From contig JABFXY010000091.1 of the NCBI GenBank assembly GCA_013361525.1, positions 1 to 60,904 of the forward strand: a DNA stretch of 60,904 bases. Reading direction: 5' to 3'. Both the position numbers and the translations under genes were made by a program. The DNA is from Polyangiaceae bacterium. Lineage in GTDB: Bacteria > Myxococcota_A > Polyangia > Polyangiales > Polyangiaceae. Positions 17,966 to 26,165 of the stretch are shown here, in pieces; position 1 is the first letter of the stretch; every line of letters starts with the position of its first letter. Under the pieces are notes generated by a model. The model was given only the letters and a program-made list of their open reading frames with translations. It had not been told where the DNA came from and did not search any database.

Positions 17966-18382
17966 CTACTTCGCAGTGTAGGTCGTGGCGCGTTTGACGC
18001 CCTTCGCGATCAGCGCTCGGCGCTCCACGAGGCGCGACAGCGGGCGTGTCCACAGCGCGGTCGTAAGGCCGAGCGCCTTCTTGATCTCCTCGCCGCGCTT
18101 GCCGGGATTCTTGCGGACATAGTCCACGATTCGCTGCTCCACGCGCTCGAGATCCGCGGCGGAACGTCGCACGCGGACACCCGGTTTGGATGCCTTCTTC
18201 GCAGGAGCGGTTGAAGCTGCCGCGCGCCGCACGGGCGCGGAGGGCGCAGACGGTCGAGCGGCGCGCGACTCGCCTGCGATGGTTGCCGCGAGCGCGTCCA
18301 GGACGGATCGGCGGAATGCGGCTTCGAGGTCGGAGACGAACTGCTCGACGATGGGGCGTAGCTTGCCGGTGATTTCGGACAT
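17966..18382 (-). CDS. Winged-helix DNA-binding protein
   Basis: A 138-aa protein: N-terminal helical region (MSEITGKLRPIVEQFV), a basic Ala/Pro/Lys linker with RRAAASTAPAKKASK, and a C-terminal winged helix (residues about 82-138) with RIVDYVRKNPGKRGEEIKK and LVERRALIAKG. This layout is common in myxobacterial nucleoid-associated or regulatory proteins. Start at 18382 avoids a longer N-terminus without support. Confidence 0.6.
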   Translation of the reverse strand: MSEITGKLRPIVEQFVSDLEAAFRRSVLDALAATIAGESRAARPSAPSAPVRRAAASTAPAKKASKPGVRVRRSAADLERVEQRIVDYVRKNPGKRGEEIKKALGLTTALWTRPLSRLVERRALIAKGVKRATTYTAK

Positions 18383-18491
18383 GGTGGGCGCCGAAGACCA
18401 CGAATCCGGGGTCGACGTCAAGGAAAGCGCCCGCTTCGCCCCTCCCGAGTCCGTCGCTCGTCGGCGTCAGCATCCGGGGATTCAGCACGTC

Positions 18492-18575
18492 GGACTCGGT
18501 CGGGCTTGTGCGGAAGGCTGCACCCCTCCCTTGCAAGGAGGCGAAAACCGGGAGCGCTACCCGGCGGGTCCACCA
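18492..18575 (+). ncRNA. tRNA-like fold (Ala-TGC-type anticodon arm)
   Basis: Ends GGACTCG and CGGGTCC can form a 7-bp acceptor stem followed by A and an encoded CCA. Inside, GTGC-GCAC closes a D-arm-like loop with GG, CCTCC/GGAGG closes the loop CTTGCAA (anticodon TGC, U33 kept), and CCGGG/CCCGG closes a 7-base loop. It departs from tRNA in a 9-base gap before the D arm, a T-loop AGCGCTA and no G3-U70 pair. Possibly a decayed tRNA or chance. Confidence 0.3.
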
Positions 18576-18577
18576 CC

Positions 18578-18651
18578 GGGCGTGTCTTCTAGGTGGTTCT
18601 GGATGCTCGGCTGATACCTGAGCGGTCGTGGTTCAACTCCACGCGCGCCCA
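18578..18651 (+). tRNA. tRNA-Ile(GAT)-like gene, divergent
   Basis: A 74-base cloverleaf. Acceptor GGGCGTG/CGCGCCC (7 bp, one G-T), T arm CGTGG-TTCAACT-CCACG with the invariant TTCRANT loop, anticodon arm CTCGG-CTGATAC-CTGAG with U33, anticodon GAT and A37, and a D loop AGGTGGTT. Weak points: the D stem has only three pairs including a wobble, position 10 is not G, an extra base precedes the anticodon stem, and no CCA is encoded. It may be a divergent tRNA, a tRNA pseudogene or a tRNA mimic. Confidence 0.5.
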
Positions 18652-18703
18652 CAACGTTCGAGGCCTCTATGCACGCGTTCGCGTGGGTGGCTTCGCCGCG
18701 ACC

Positions 18704-19228
18704 TTAGGACGGCCCCACGCTCGCGCGGAGTGTGACGAGCAGGTCGTCCAGTTGCTCGAGTGTCTCGTTCATCCCGCAGGTGCTCCCTGAGGCGATGGCA
18801 GCATCGAGCGCTTCTTTAGAGGGATAGAGGTCGTGAATGACCAGCAGCGTCTTGCCGCCTTTTTCCTCGAAGGTCACCGTGGTCACCGTCCCGCCGTCGT
18901 CGCCTTCGTCATTGGTCCATACGAGGCGCGAGTGTGGCGTCACTTCGAGGTACGTACCGAAGAACTCCATGGGATTCGCGGCATCACTGTCGAAGACGAG
19001 ACGGTACTTGCCACCGACACGAATATCCGCGTCGAAGGACAGCAAGGACACGCCGAACGACTTCGGAACCCACCACCGCTTGAACAGCTCGGGCTTGGTC
19101 CACGCCTCGAACGCGATGCGCGCCGGGCAGTCGAAGGTTCGCGTGACGACGAGCTCGCGCTCGGACTTCCGTTCCCCCGCCGTGCGGTTCTTCATCGTGG
19201 TGGGCTCACTCTCACTTCTTGCGACCAT
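18704..19228 (-). CDS. AHSA1-family SRPBCC domain protein
   Basis: A 174-aa protein of the SRPBCC/AHSA1 fold: RTFDCPARIAFEAWTKPELFKRWW near residue 30, then GGKYRLVF, TYLEVTPHSRLVWTN and TTVTFEEKGGKTLL. Such proteins bind small hydrophobic ligands. The gene overlaps the end of the upstream arsR-like gene by 17 bases, the standard ArsR-SRPBCC operon arrangement. An ATG at 19195 is an alternative start. Confidence 0.85.
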   Translation of the reverse strand: MVARSESEPTTMKNRTAGERKSERELVVTRTFDCPARIAFEAWTKPELFKRWWVPKSFGVSLLSFDADIRVGGKYRLVFDSDAANPMEFFGTYLEVTPHSRLVWTNDEGDDGGTVTTVTFEEKGGKTLLVIHDLYPSKEALDAAIASGSTCGMNETLEQLDDLLVTLRASVGPS

Positions 19229-19571
19229 TGGCTTTTTCCTTCCGTTTCAGTTCGTCGATAACCGTGTCCAACTCGTTGAAGCGTGCGTCCCAGAGCTGGC
19301 GGTACCTCTCAATCCACGCCGTCTCTTCCTCCAGCCGGCGCGGGCCGAGCCTGCAGGTCCGCACGCGCCCGACCTTCTCGGTGCTCACGAGCCCGGCTTG
19401 CTCCAAGACGCCGACGTGCTTCTTCATGCCCGTCAGGGTCATGTGGAACTTGTCGGCGAGGTCCGTGATCGAGGCGTTTCCACGCCCAAGCTGCTCGAGA
19501 ACGCCGCGTCGGGTGGCGTCCGACAGCGCGGCGAAGGAGGCATCGAGGTGAGAACGCGAATACTGAACCAT
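19212..19571 (-). CDS. ArsR-family transcriptional regulator
   Basis: A 119-aa winged-helix repressor: FAALSDATRRGVLEQLGRG, then ASITDLADKFHMTLTGMKKHV (recognition helix) and VSTEKVGRVRTCRLGP (wing). No metal-binding CxC pair, which fits the group linked to AHSA1 genes. An inverted repeat overlaps its start codon and is the likely self-operator. The start at 19571 is set by the family length; in-frame sequence upstream is not ArsR-like. Confidence 0.85.
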   Translation of the reverse strand: MVQYSRSHLDASFAALSDATRRGVLEQLGRGNASITDLADKFHMTLTGMKKHVGVLEQAGLVSTEKVGRVRTCRLGPRRLEEETAWIERYRQLWDARFNELDTVIDELKRKEKANGRKK

Positions 19572-19583
19572 GTGGCTCAGTAT
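19560..19583. promoter_or_regulatory. Inverted repeat over the arsR-like start codon
   Basis: ATACTGA and TCAGTAT are separated by ten bases and flank the ATG of the arsR-like gene. On the minus strand a TACATACT -10-like element overlaps the distal arm, so the transcript could be leaderless and the bound repressor would block both initiation steps. Confidence 0.5.
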
Positions 19584-19695
19584 GTAACCCACGGATTCGC
19601 GACACGCAAGGGGCGCTCGATGCTGCACGCGAGCGAGGATAGGAATAGCCGTCGCCGCCGGACGTTGGCTCGACCGGGATCGTGGGGTCGAAGAA

Positions 19696-20988
19696 GTGAG
19701 CGTCGTCGACGGTGGATGGGGTCGCGCGGCGCGGACGCTCGCGTTTCTCGGCGCGTGTGTGGCGGTGGCGGCGCTGTGCTCGCCCATCGGCCGGTCGGGG
19801 GCGCCGGTGGGCTTCGCGTTCATGCCGCTTTCGCTGGTGGTGCTCGCTGCGGTCGGCCACCGGGTGCTCGGGGAGCGCGCGGTACTGGTGGCGGTCGGGG
19901 TCTTCGCGTTGCTCCTTCCGTGGTTTGCCCTGGGTGCCTACAAAGGACAGGACGTGCGGTTATTGGGCGGCGGCGAAACATGCGGCTTCGGTCGGGAGCA
20001 GCTGGCCATCGCGGCGGCGAAGTTCGGGGGATTGAGCGCACTGATCGGCGGCGGGATCGGCCTGATGCTTCCGGCTCGGGCGTCGACGCCCGTCGCACCG
20101 CGCATGCGAGCGGCTGGCGCGACGATTGCCGTCTTGGTCGTGACGGGCAGCATCGTCGTCATGACGGGTCTTGCGACATTGCAATGGCTGTCACGCCCGT
20201 CCGCGAAACAATACACGACGTCGTTATCGCATCACGCTCGGATTGGGCCGCGCCCGAGCTTGGTGACGACGCCTACGCGTGATTCGCTGTACGGGGCCCG
20301 CGAGGTTCTCTACAGCGACGAGGCAATCGAGGTGACGCGGGCGTGTCATGCGGACGGTCTGTCGTGCACAGGCTACCTCGACCTGCGTGACGGATTCGGG
20401 GCGCGCGAGGCCTTCGACGTCGAGGTCTCGTCGGATCTCACGTTGAAGCGAGACGCCGAGCGCGGACTTTGGTCCGTCACGGTTACATATGAGTTATGGC
20501 GAGCGAACGAGATGGGCTTCCTCGCCGGGCAGAGGAACGGTCCTCTGACGATTCGGTCGCGCCACGTACGCGGTGCGATCGGCCCGCCGTCTGCGACCGT
20601 CGCGCTCGCGCTCGCGGCTTGTGGGCTGCTCGGAGCGACGGCGTATTGGCTAATACAGAGCCGACGGCGCTTGAAAAAAGCGCTCTCGGGAAGCGAAGCG
20701 TCCCTGCGCCCAGACGGCTGGCTGGAGCTCGATGGAGCGGGCGCGCCGATTCACGTCGAAGGCCACGACGTGCCGCCCGGGCCGGTTATCTATCTCGCAA
20801 CCGAGCAATCTGCGGATTACCGCGGGAGGGCCACCGCCTCCCCGGAGATGGTGCTGTCGGGCACGAAGAGCGAGTGGCTGGCCGCTCACCAGGCCACGGC
20901 GCGGATCCTCGTGCCCGTCGCCCTGGTGGCGGCGCTCTACCTTGCCGCGCCGCTCTTTGCGGCGGCGCGCCTCGGTATGGTGTTTTAG
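19696..20988 (+). CDS. Multi-pass membrane protein, function unknown
   Basis: A 430-aa protein starting at GTG 19696, with four predicted N-terminal membrane helices, an extracytoplasmic domain (about residues 175-290) with two Cys in CHADGLSC, a fifth helix near 300, a soluble region with GHDVPPGPVIYLATEQ, and a C-terminal helix pair. No catalytic motif recognised. It is divergent from the ArsR operon, with 124 bases between the start codons. Confidence 0.65.
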   Translation: MSVVDGGWGRAARTLAFLGACVAVAALCSPIGRSGAPVGFAFMPLSLVVLAAVGHRVLGERAVLVAVGVFALLLPWFALGAYKGQDVRLLGGGETCGFGREQLAIAAAKFGGLSALIGGGIGLMLPARASTPVAPRMRAAGATIAVLVVTGSIVVMTGLATLQWLSRPSAKQYTTSLSHHARIGPRPSLVTTPTRDSLYGAREVLYSDEAIEVTRACHADGLSCTGYLDLRDGFGAREAFDVEVSSDLTLKRDAERGLWSVTVTYELWRANEMGFLAGQRNGPLTIRSRHVRGAIGPPSATVALALAACGLLGATAYWLIQSRRRLKKALSGSEASLRPDGWLELDGAGAPIHVEGHDVPPGPVIYLATEQSADYRGRATASPEMVLSGTKSEWLAAHQATARILVPVALVAALYLAAPLFAAARLGMVF

Positions 20989-21019
20989 AAAAGCGGGGCC
21001 GCCCGACGTTGGCGGCGGC

Positions 21020-21766
21020 TCAGTCGCAGGTGTAGCCGCAACCGTCGTTGACGCACGAGCCGCAGAGGCAATCGCCGACCGGCTCCCCCGCGGGGTACAT
21101 GGTCGAGCACGTCTCGATGCACGCTTGGTCCTGACACGCCTGCGCGCACTGCACCCAAGACTGGCAAGCTTGTGCACCGGCCTGGAAGCATTGCTGGAGC
21201 TCTGCGCCGCATTGGTTCTGCGCGCACTGCTGACATGCTTGCGCATCGCCCATACCCCCGCCGCCGGTACCGCCGCCGCCGGTTCCGCTACCGCCCATAC
21301 CACCGCCGCCCATCCCGCCTTGGCATGCGCCGATGCAATCGGTAAGGGGGCCCGGCTGACCTTGCAGCGCCGCGAACAGCGCGTTGCAATCAACGCCGGG
21401 CGCGTTCACGCAGTCGGCCGCGCACGCGCCCTGCGGGTTCGAGCAATCGAGGTATTGCATGCATTGGTCGCCCGGAACGCCGCACGTGGCGACGAACGTA
21501 CAGGCCTGCGTGCATGCGTCACCGCCACCGGAGCCGCCGGTGCTCGAAACGCCGCCCATGCCGGTCGGATCGCCACCGATGCCGGCCATGCCGCCCATCC
21601 CTGCCCCGCCCCCTCCGTTCGCCGGGCCGGCGCCACCGCCGCCCGCGTTGGTGTTGGGCGTGCCGCCCGAGCCGCCCCCGCCGGGCTCTGTCTCGACGGT
21701 TTCGCTGCAACCGAGCGCAAAAACCAACACGAACCAGGAAGCACGAGCGAAGCGGAAGCCGGCCAT
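21020..21766 (-). CDS. Cys-rich lipoprotein with Gly/Met linkers
   Basis: A 248-aa protein. GAGAGGTGA six bases upstream supports the ATG at 21766. Lipobox ends FALGC. Two Gly-rich linkers (about 29-80 and 150-173, with GMGG units) separate two Cys-rich modules, the second having CxxC pairs such as CQQCAQNQC and CLCGSCVNDGCGYTC. Probably a disulfide-rich surface protein. Convergent with the membrane-protein gene. Confidence 0.7.
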   Translation of the reverse strand: MAGFRFARASWFVLVFALGCSETVETEPGGGGSGGTPNTNAGGGGAGPANGGGGAGMGGMAGIGGDPTGMGGVSSTGGSGGGDACTQACTFVATCGVPGDQCMQYLDCSNPQGACAADCVNAPGVDCNALFAALQGQPGPLTDCIGACQGGMGGGGMGGSGTGGGGTGGGGMGDAQACQQCAQNQCGAELQQCFQAGAQACQSWVQCAQACQDQACIETCSTMYPAGEPVGDCLCGSCVNDGCGYTCD

Positions 21767-22038
21767 ATGCGTCACCTCTCGGCGAAGGAAAATGCTGGCG
21801 CGGTGCATTCGCGTCAATAATCCCGCCGCCGCCGGCCGGCGAAACTCGTAACGGCGCCGTGTACACCAGCACGAACGAAGTGCGGGACCACCAGCCCGGG
21901 TGGGTGCATCCGGCTGGCCGGGGCGCTCTCGATAACGTGAAGTAAGGCCCAATCTCAGGCAGCAAATCCACGAAGCGTGGTCGAACGTCAGGCCCGGTCC
22001 GTTGGGCCGTGATGTGCACGCGGACGAGATGGACGGGC
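21767..22038. other. Gene-free stretch
   Basis: No coding region is supported between the lipoprotein start and the TetR promoter. I see no repeat or structured RNA here. Confidence 0.4.
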
Positions 22039-22079
22039 TTGACGTTGCCGCCGCGCGGCCTAAGTAAACGGTACAGTTT
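22039..22079 (+). promoter_or_regulatory. Putative promoter and operator of the tetR-SDR-CMD operon
   Basis: TTGACG (-35) and TAAGTA (-10-like) are separated by 16 bases. Immediately after is the small dyad AAAC-N6-GTTT (22066-22079), a possible TetR site. The TetR start codon follows 25 bases later. Confidence 0.4.
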
Positions 22080-22103
22080 CGTTTCCCAAAACACGGAGCG
22101 ACC

Positions 22104-22769
22104 TTGGCCACCCGCGAAGCGCGAAAGTCGGCGAAATCTCGGCAGATCACAGAAGCAGCGCAGCGCCTGTTCCTCGATCACGGGGTCGCCGCGACGAGCA
22201 TGGACGCGATCGCGACCACGGCCGGCGTGTCGAAACGGACCCTCTACGCGCACTACCCGAGCAAAGAGCAGCTCCTCCAAAGCGTGCTGGAGGGGCTCAT
22301 TGCAAAGACGCTCGATCGGCTCGCGCTGGTCGACGAGCACGCGAGCGATTTGCCGTCCCTTCGGCGCGCGTTGGTGGCCGTCGCCGAGCAGGTGCTCGTG
22401 ACGCTCCTCGACCGGGATTACATCGGCCTAGCGAGAGTCGTCATCGCGGAGGCCGCGCGTTTGCCGGAGCTCGGCGCGACGTTCCGCCGAACGATCCCGG
22501 AGCGGGTGATCGCCGGTGTCGCCGATCTCCTCCGACATGCGAAGAACCGCGGATTGGTCTCATTCTCCGACGACGAAGCCGCGGCGCGCCTGCTGATGGG
22601 CCCGATTCTTACCTACGTATTGATGGACGGCCTGTTGGGTCAGGACCCCGCCCGACCGCCGAGGCGCGAGCGAATCGAGGCCATCGTCGACTTGTTCATC
22701 TTGGCAATAGAAAAACCGCAATCCACCGGGCTATCGAAAAGGCGACGACAAAAAGGAGACAACCAATGA
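22104..22769 (+). CDS. TetR-family transcriptional regulator
   Basis: A 221-aa TetR regulator. N-terminal HTH: AAQRLFLDHGVAATSMDAIA and AGVSKRTLYAHYPSKEQLL; C-terminal ligand domain with FRRTIPERVIAGVADLL. TTG start at 22104 is preceded by GGAG five bases upstream. The last codons overlap the start of the SDR gene by four bases, so it is co-transcribed with, and probably represses, the SDR-CMD operon. Confidence 0.85.
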   Translation: MATREARKSAKSRQITEAAQRLFLDHGVAATSMDAIATTAGVSKRTLYAHYPSKEQLLQSVLEGLIAKTLDRLALVDEHASDLPSLRRALVAVAEQVLVTLLDRDYIGLARVVIAEAARLPELGATFRRTIPERVIAGVADLLRHAKNRGLVSFSDDEAAARLLMGPILTYVLMDGLLGQDPARPPRRERIEAIVDLFILAIEKPQSTGLSKRRRQKGDNQ

Positions 22770-23659
22770 AAGCCGACGGTTCACACGACGCCGAGCGCGC
22801 AGTCCTCGTGACGGGTGCCTCGAGCGGCATCGGCCACGCCATTGCGACGCGCCTCGCAGGATCGGGATTTCACGTATTCGCGGGCGTGCGCAATGCCCGT
22901 GACGGCGCCGCGCTTCGGGAGGTTCACGCGGCGCTCGAGCCGGTCATCGTCGACGTAACGAAGCCCGAGCAGATCGCGGCCGCCGCCGAGCACCTCGGGC
23001 GTGCGGTCGGCGAGCAAGGCCTGTTCGGGCTCGTCAACAACGCCGGAATCGGCGTCAGCGGGCCGCTCGAGCTTCTGCCACTCGACGAGCTTCGATGGCA
23101 ATTCGAGGTCAACGTGTTCGGGCAAATCGCGGTTACCCAGGCGCTGTTGCCACTTCTGCGAAGAGCAAAAGGGCGAATCGTCAACATCGGCTCTGTCGGC
23201 GACCGCATCACGATTCCGTTCGCGGGCGCGCTCACCGCGTCGAAACACGCGTTTGCGTCCCTGAACGACGCGATGCGAATGGAGCTTCACGCGTGGGGGA
23301 TTCACGTTGCGCTCGTCGAGCCCGGGGCGATCGTCACCAAGGCGGTCGACAAGCTCGAGCTCGATGCAGAGAAGACCATTGCCGGGTTCACCGAGGAAGG
23401 GCGCTCACTCTACGGCGAGACGTACCGCGCCGCCGTGAAACGCGCGGCCGAGCACGAACGACAGGGCAGCCCGCCCGACGTGGTCGCACAGGCCGTCGAG
23501 CGCGCCCTGGCTGCACGCAAACCGCGCACGCGTTACCTGGTCGGCCACTCGGCCCGGCCTCTCGCGCTGATGGCCAAGACCTTGCCCGACACGCTGCTCG
23601 ATCGAGTCCGTTTTGCGATTACCGGACTGCCGCCGAAGTTCGGGTCGCGAGCCGGCTGA
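22766..23659 (+). CDS. SDR-family protein lacking the catalytic Tyr
   Basis: A 297-aa SDR with TGASSGIGHAIA nucleotide loop, NNAGIG, and a Ser in NIGSVGDRI. The active-site stretch reads GALTASKHAF: the Lys is present but the Tyr expected four residues before it is Leu. Classical SDRs need this Tyr as proton donor, so the protein may be inactive in oxidoreduction or use another chemistry. The sequence otherwise follows the family closely, arguing against decay. In operon with tetR (4-base overlap) and the CMD gene (38 bases later). Confidence 0.8.
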   Translation: MKADGSHDAERAVLVTGASSGIGHAIATRLAGSGFHVFAGVRNARDGAALREVHAALEPVIVDVTKPEQIAAAAEHLGRAVGEQGLFGLVNNAGIGVSGPLELLPLDELRWQFEVNVFGQIAVTQALLPLLRRAKGRIVNIGSVGDRITIPFAGALTASKHAFASLNDAMRMELHAWGIHVALVEPGAIVTKAVDKLELDAEKTIAGFTEEGRSLYGETYRAAVKRAAEHERQGSPPDVVAQAVERALAARKPRTRYLVGHSARPLALMAKTLPDTLLDRVRFAITGLPPKFGSRAG

Positions 23660-23697
23660 CACCGAAGCCAATTCGATTTGGGACAAGGAGCCTCACC

Positions 23698-24354
23698 ATG
23701 AAACTTCCCTCCAAATCCGTCGAGGACCTGGACCCCGCTTTCGGACGGATGGCCGTCGAGGTCGGGCAACAGGCCTGGGCGATCCCCGAGCTCACCATGC
23801 GAGAAAAGGCGCTGATCCTCCTCGCAAGCGATATCTGCCAACAACATCTCGATTTGCCACTTTCGCTCCATCTTCAAGTCGGCCTCGCCAATGGGCTCAC
23901 CTTCGAGGACGTCCGGGAGGCGGTTCGGCATCTGGCGCTCTATGCGGGATTCCCCGCGGCGCTGCGCGCGCTCGCTCGCGTCGCCGAGGTCGAGGCGGAG
24001 CGCGGCAGCGCGCCGTCCTCAGCACCGGCGGACCAGCCCGCCTTCGAGCTGCCCAAAGACATTTGCGATCAGCTGACCGCGTTCGACCCGTGGTTTGCAG
24101 ACTTCGTAACACGGCAGGTGGGCCGCGCGTTCCGTCGGGGCGGTTTGAGCGCAAAGGAGCGGACGTTGCTCGCTATCGCGGCCGATGTTTGCCACCAAAC
24201 CCTCGGACGTTCGATGGCGGCCAATGTCGGGATCGCGCTCGGTGCCGGGGTGAGCGCCGTCCAGATTCGCGCAGCGCTACACCTGCTGACGGAGGTCGTC
24301 GGTGTCGGCCGTGCCTGGGCGGCGCTCACGGCGTTGGAGGAGCACACGACTTAG
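23698..24354 (+). CDS. Carboxymuconolactone decarboxylase (CMD)-family protein, two domains
   Basis: A 218-aa protein with two CMD-type helical repeats: REKALILLASDICQQH with GLTFEDVREAVRHL (residues 35-95), and SAKERTLLAIAADVCHQ with VSAVQIRAALHLLTE (about 150-210). AhpD-type CxxC peroxidase motifs are absent, so it is nearer to the gamma-carboxymuconolactone group. Third gene of the TetR-controlled operon; it may act on the same substrate as the SDR protein. AGGAG is found about ten bases before the ATG. Confidence 0.75.
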   Translation: MKLPSKSVEDLDPAFGRMAVEVGQQAWAIPELTMREKALILLASDICQQHLDLPLSLHLQVGLANGLTFEDVREAVRHLALYAGFPAALRALARVAEVEAERGSAPSSAPADQPAFELPKDICDQLTAFDPWFADFVTRQVGRAFRRGGLSAKERTLLAIAADVCHQTLGRSMAANVGIALGAGVSAVQIRAALHLLTEVVGVGRAWAALTALEEHTT

Positions 24355-24478
24355 AAAGAGACAGACAACCTCCGCCCCTGCGCCGCGCGTCCCGAACGTG
24401 ACGAACCGTCGTGCGTCGGCGCTCTATTCGTTTAGGGGTAGAAAGATCCGCGACGAGCGCGTGGTAGGCTCTGGCATC

Positions 24479-26032
24479 GTGGATAAACGCCGCCATCGCC
24501 CTCACCTCGCCGGCATGCTCGCCGCGGCGCTCCTCCTCCTTTCGTGCCGCGGTGAGCCGAATGCGACCAGAGGTGAGCCGACGGCCGCCCTGGTCGAGGG
24601 CACGACGAGCGCGACCGCCTCCGCCAGCGCGGTGGCCGAGGCACCGAAGCCGTGGTTGAAAGCGGTCAAGCGGACCTTCGACGTCCGGATGGGCGAAGGC
24701 ACGATGGGCGAGCTGACGGTCGAATGGGAGCCGCTCGACACGGGTCATTTCCGTCTCACGACCCGCAGCGCGATCGCGGTGAAGGTTGCATTGAACGGCG
24801 GGGCTGTCTCGCGAAGCGAGCATCGCGACGTCGAAGAGTACGGGCATGATCTGGCGCTCCTCAGCTCGAAGGAGACCGAGCTCGAGAACACCGTCGAGGA
24901 GCGCGAGGAGCTGTCGATCGCCGACGGATACCTTCAAGCCAAGGTCGAGAAGCCTTCGCACCGGGACGAAAAGAAGCTGAAGCTGCCCGCAGATTGGTCC
25001 AATGAGCTCCTCGCTTTCGCGGCGCTGCGAAACGAAGCGATCGCTGGTCAGCCGCTGCCACGCGAGCGCCGTTTCGGCAGCTTCGACTCGGACAGCATGA
25101 CCTTCCAGACCGACACGCTCCGGCTCGTCGAAAAGATCCGATTCGAGACTCCCGAGGGACCCGTCGATGCCTGGAAGGTCGAGGATGTCGACGGTCGCAG
25201 CGGCGATGTCATGAAGGGCGTCCTCGACGACGCCGGCCTCCCTCTTCGCGCGGAATTCGGAGCGTTCGCCTTCGTCTTGAGGGGAACGGCGGGCGGAACG
25301 GCCGACATGGCCACCGTCGATTCGGCGGTCCCGATCGAAGGGGGCTTTCCGATCTCGGCCGCCTCTCTCTCCGTCGACGTGACGGTCAAAGGCGACGCGG
25401 CGACCGAACTAGCCCTCTTCGTCGACTCGCCGTACCAAACCGTCAAACGGCACGGCGACGTGTATTCGCTGACGCTTCATCCGCGCCGCCGAAAGAGCGA
25501 AGGTGCCGCGACGGTGCTGCCGATGAAGGACCTGCCGCCGGACGTCGCGAAGTATCTCGACCCGACCGCGGCGAGCCAATCCGACGACCCCACGATTCAG
25601 TCGCGCGCGAAGGAAATCGTCGGATCCGAGAAAGACAGCGCGCGGGCGGCGCGCACCATCGTGCAATGGGCTTATCGCAATCTGCAGAAGCGCGAGGGTG
25701 CGCGCGGCGCGGCAACTGCGGTGGAGACACTGGCGTCGGGCGGCGGCGATTGCACCGAGCACACTGCGCTCACCGTGGCGCTCGCACGCGCGGCAGGTAT
25801 CCCAGCGAGGGCCGCTGGCGGCGTCGTCCTCATCCCCGGCGACAAAGCGCAGGGCGGCTATCACGCGTGGCCTGAGCTCTGGGTCGGCGAGTGGGTCGCC
25901 ATGGACCCCGCCCTCGGATTCTTGGATGTCGGTCCGGGATATCTCTGGCTCGGCTACGACGAGCCCGGTGAGCCCGGACGTGGTGGAAAACTCGCACGCC
26001 TGATCGGCAGAACCAGCATCGCCATCAAGTAA
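24479..26032 (+). CDS. Lipoprotein with transglutaminase-like protease domain
   Basis: A 517-aa protein. GTG start at 24479 gives a basic n-region before LLLLSC, the lipobox. Residues 65-375 are a beta-rich region; the C-terminal part is a transglutaminase-like (papain-fold) domain with the complete triad Cys425 in GGDCTEHT, His462 in YHAWPELW and Asp476 in MDPALG. Such bacterial proteins act as exported Cys peptidases or cross-linking enzymes. No neighbour suggests a substrate. Confidence 0.8.
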   Translation: MDKRRHRPHLAGMLAAALLLLSCRGEPNATRGEPTAALVEGTTSATASASAVAEAPKPWLKAVKRTFDVRMGEGTMGELTVEWEPLDTGHFRLTTRSAIAVKVALNGGAVSRSEHRDVEEYGHDLALLSSKETELENTVEEREELSIADGYLQAKVEKPSHRDEKKLKLPADWSNELLAFAALRNEAIAGQPLPRERRFGSFDSDSMTFQTDTLRLVEKIRFETPEGPVDAWKVEDVDGRSGDVMKGVLDDAGLPLRAEFGAFAFVLRGTAGGTADMATVDSAVPIEGGFPISAASLSVDVTVKGDAATELALFVDSPYQTVKRHGDVYSLTLHPRRRKSEGAATVLPMKDLPPDVAKYLDPTAASQSDDPTIQSRAKEIVGSEKDSARAARTIVQWAYRNLQKREGARGAATAVETLASGGGDCTEHTALTVALARAAGIPARAAGGVVLIPGDKAQGGYHAWPELWVGEWVAMDPALGFLDVGPGYLWLGYDEPGEPGRGGKLARLIGRTSIAIK

Positions 26033-26165
26033 CGCGAAAACGGTAATTAATGGCCGACGGGAGGTCCGCCCTCGACGCCATCCCGATCATTTCGGGGCTA
26101 TTCGCCGCACGGCGAGATGCCGCTGAACGTCGGCGCTGATTCCAGATGGACGGGCGCAGCAGTCA

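Noticed and set aside
20732..21820. Long plus-strand frame across a convergent gene pair
   Set aside because: Ala/Arg-rich translation of two genes in wrong frames, with no start signal.
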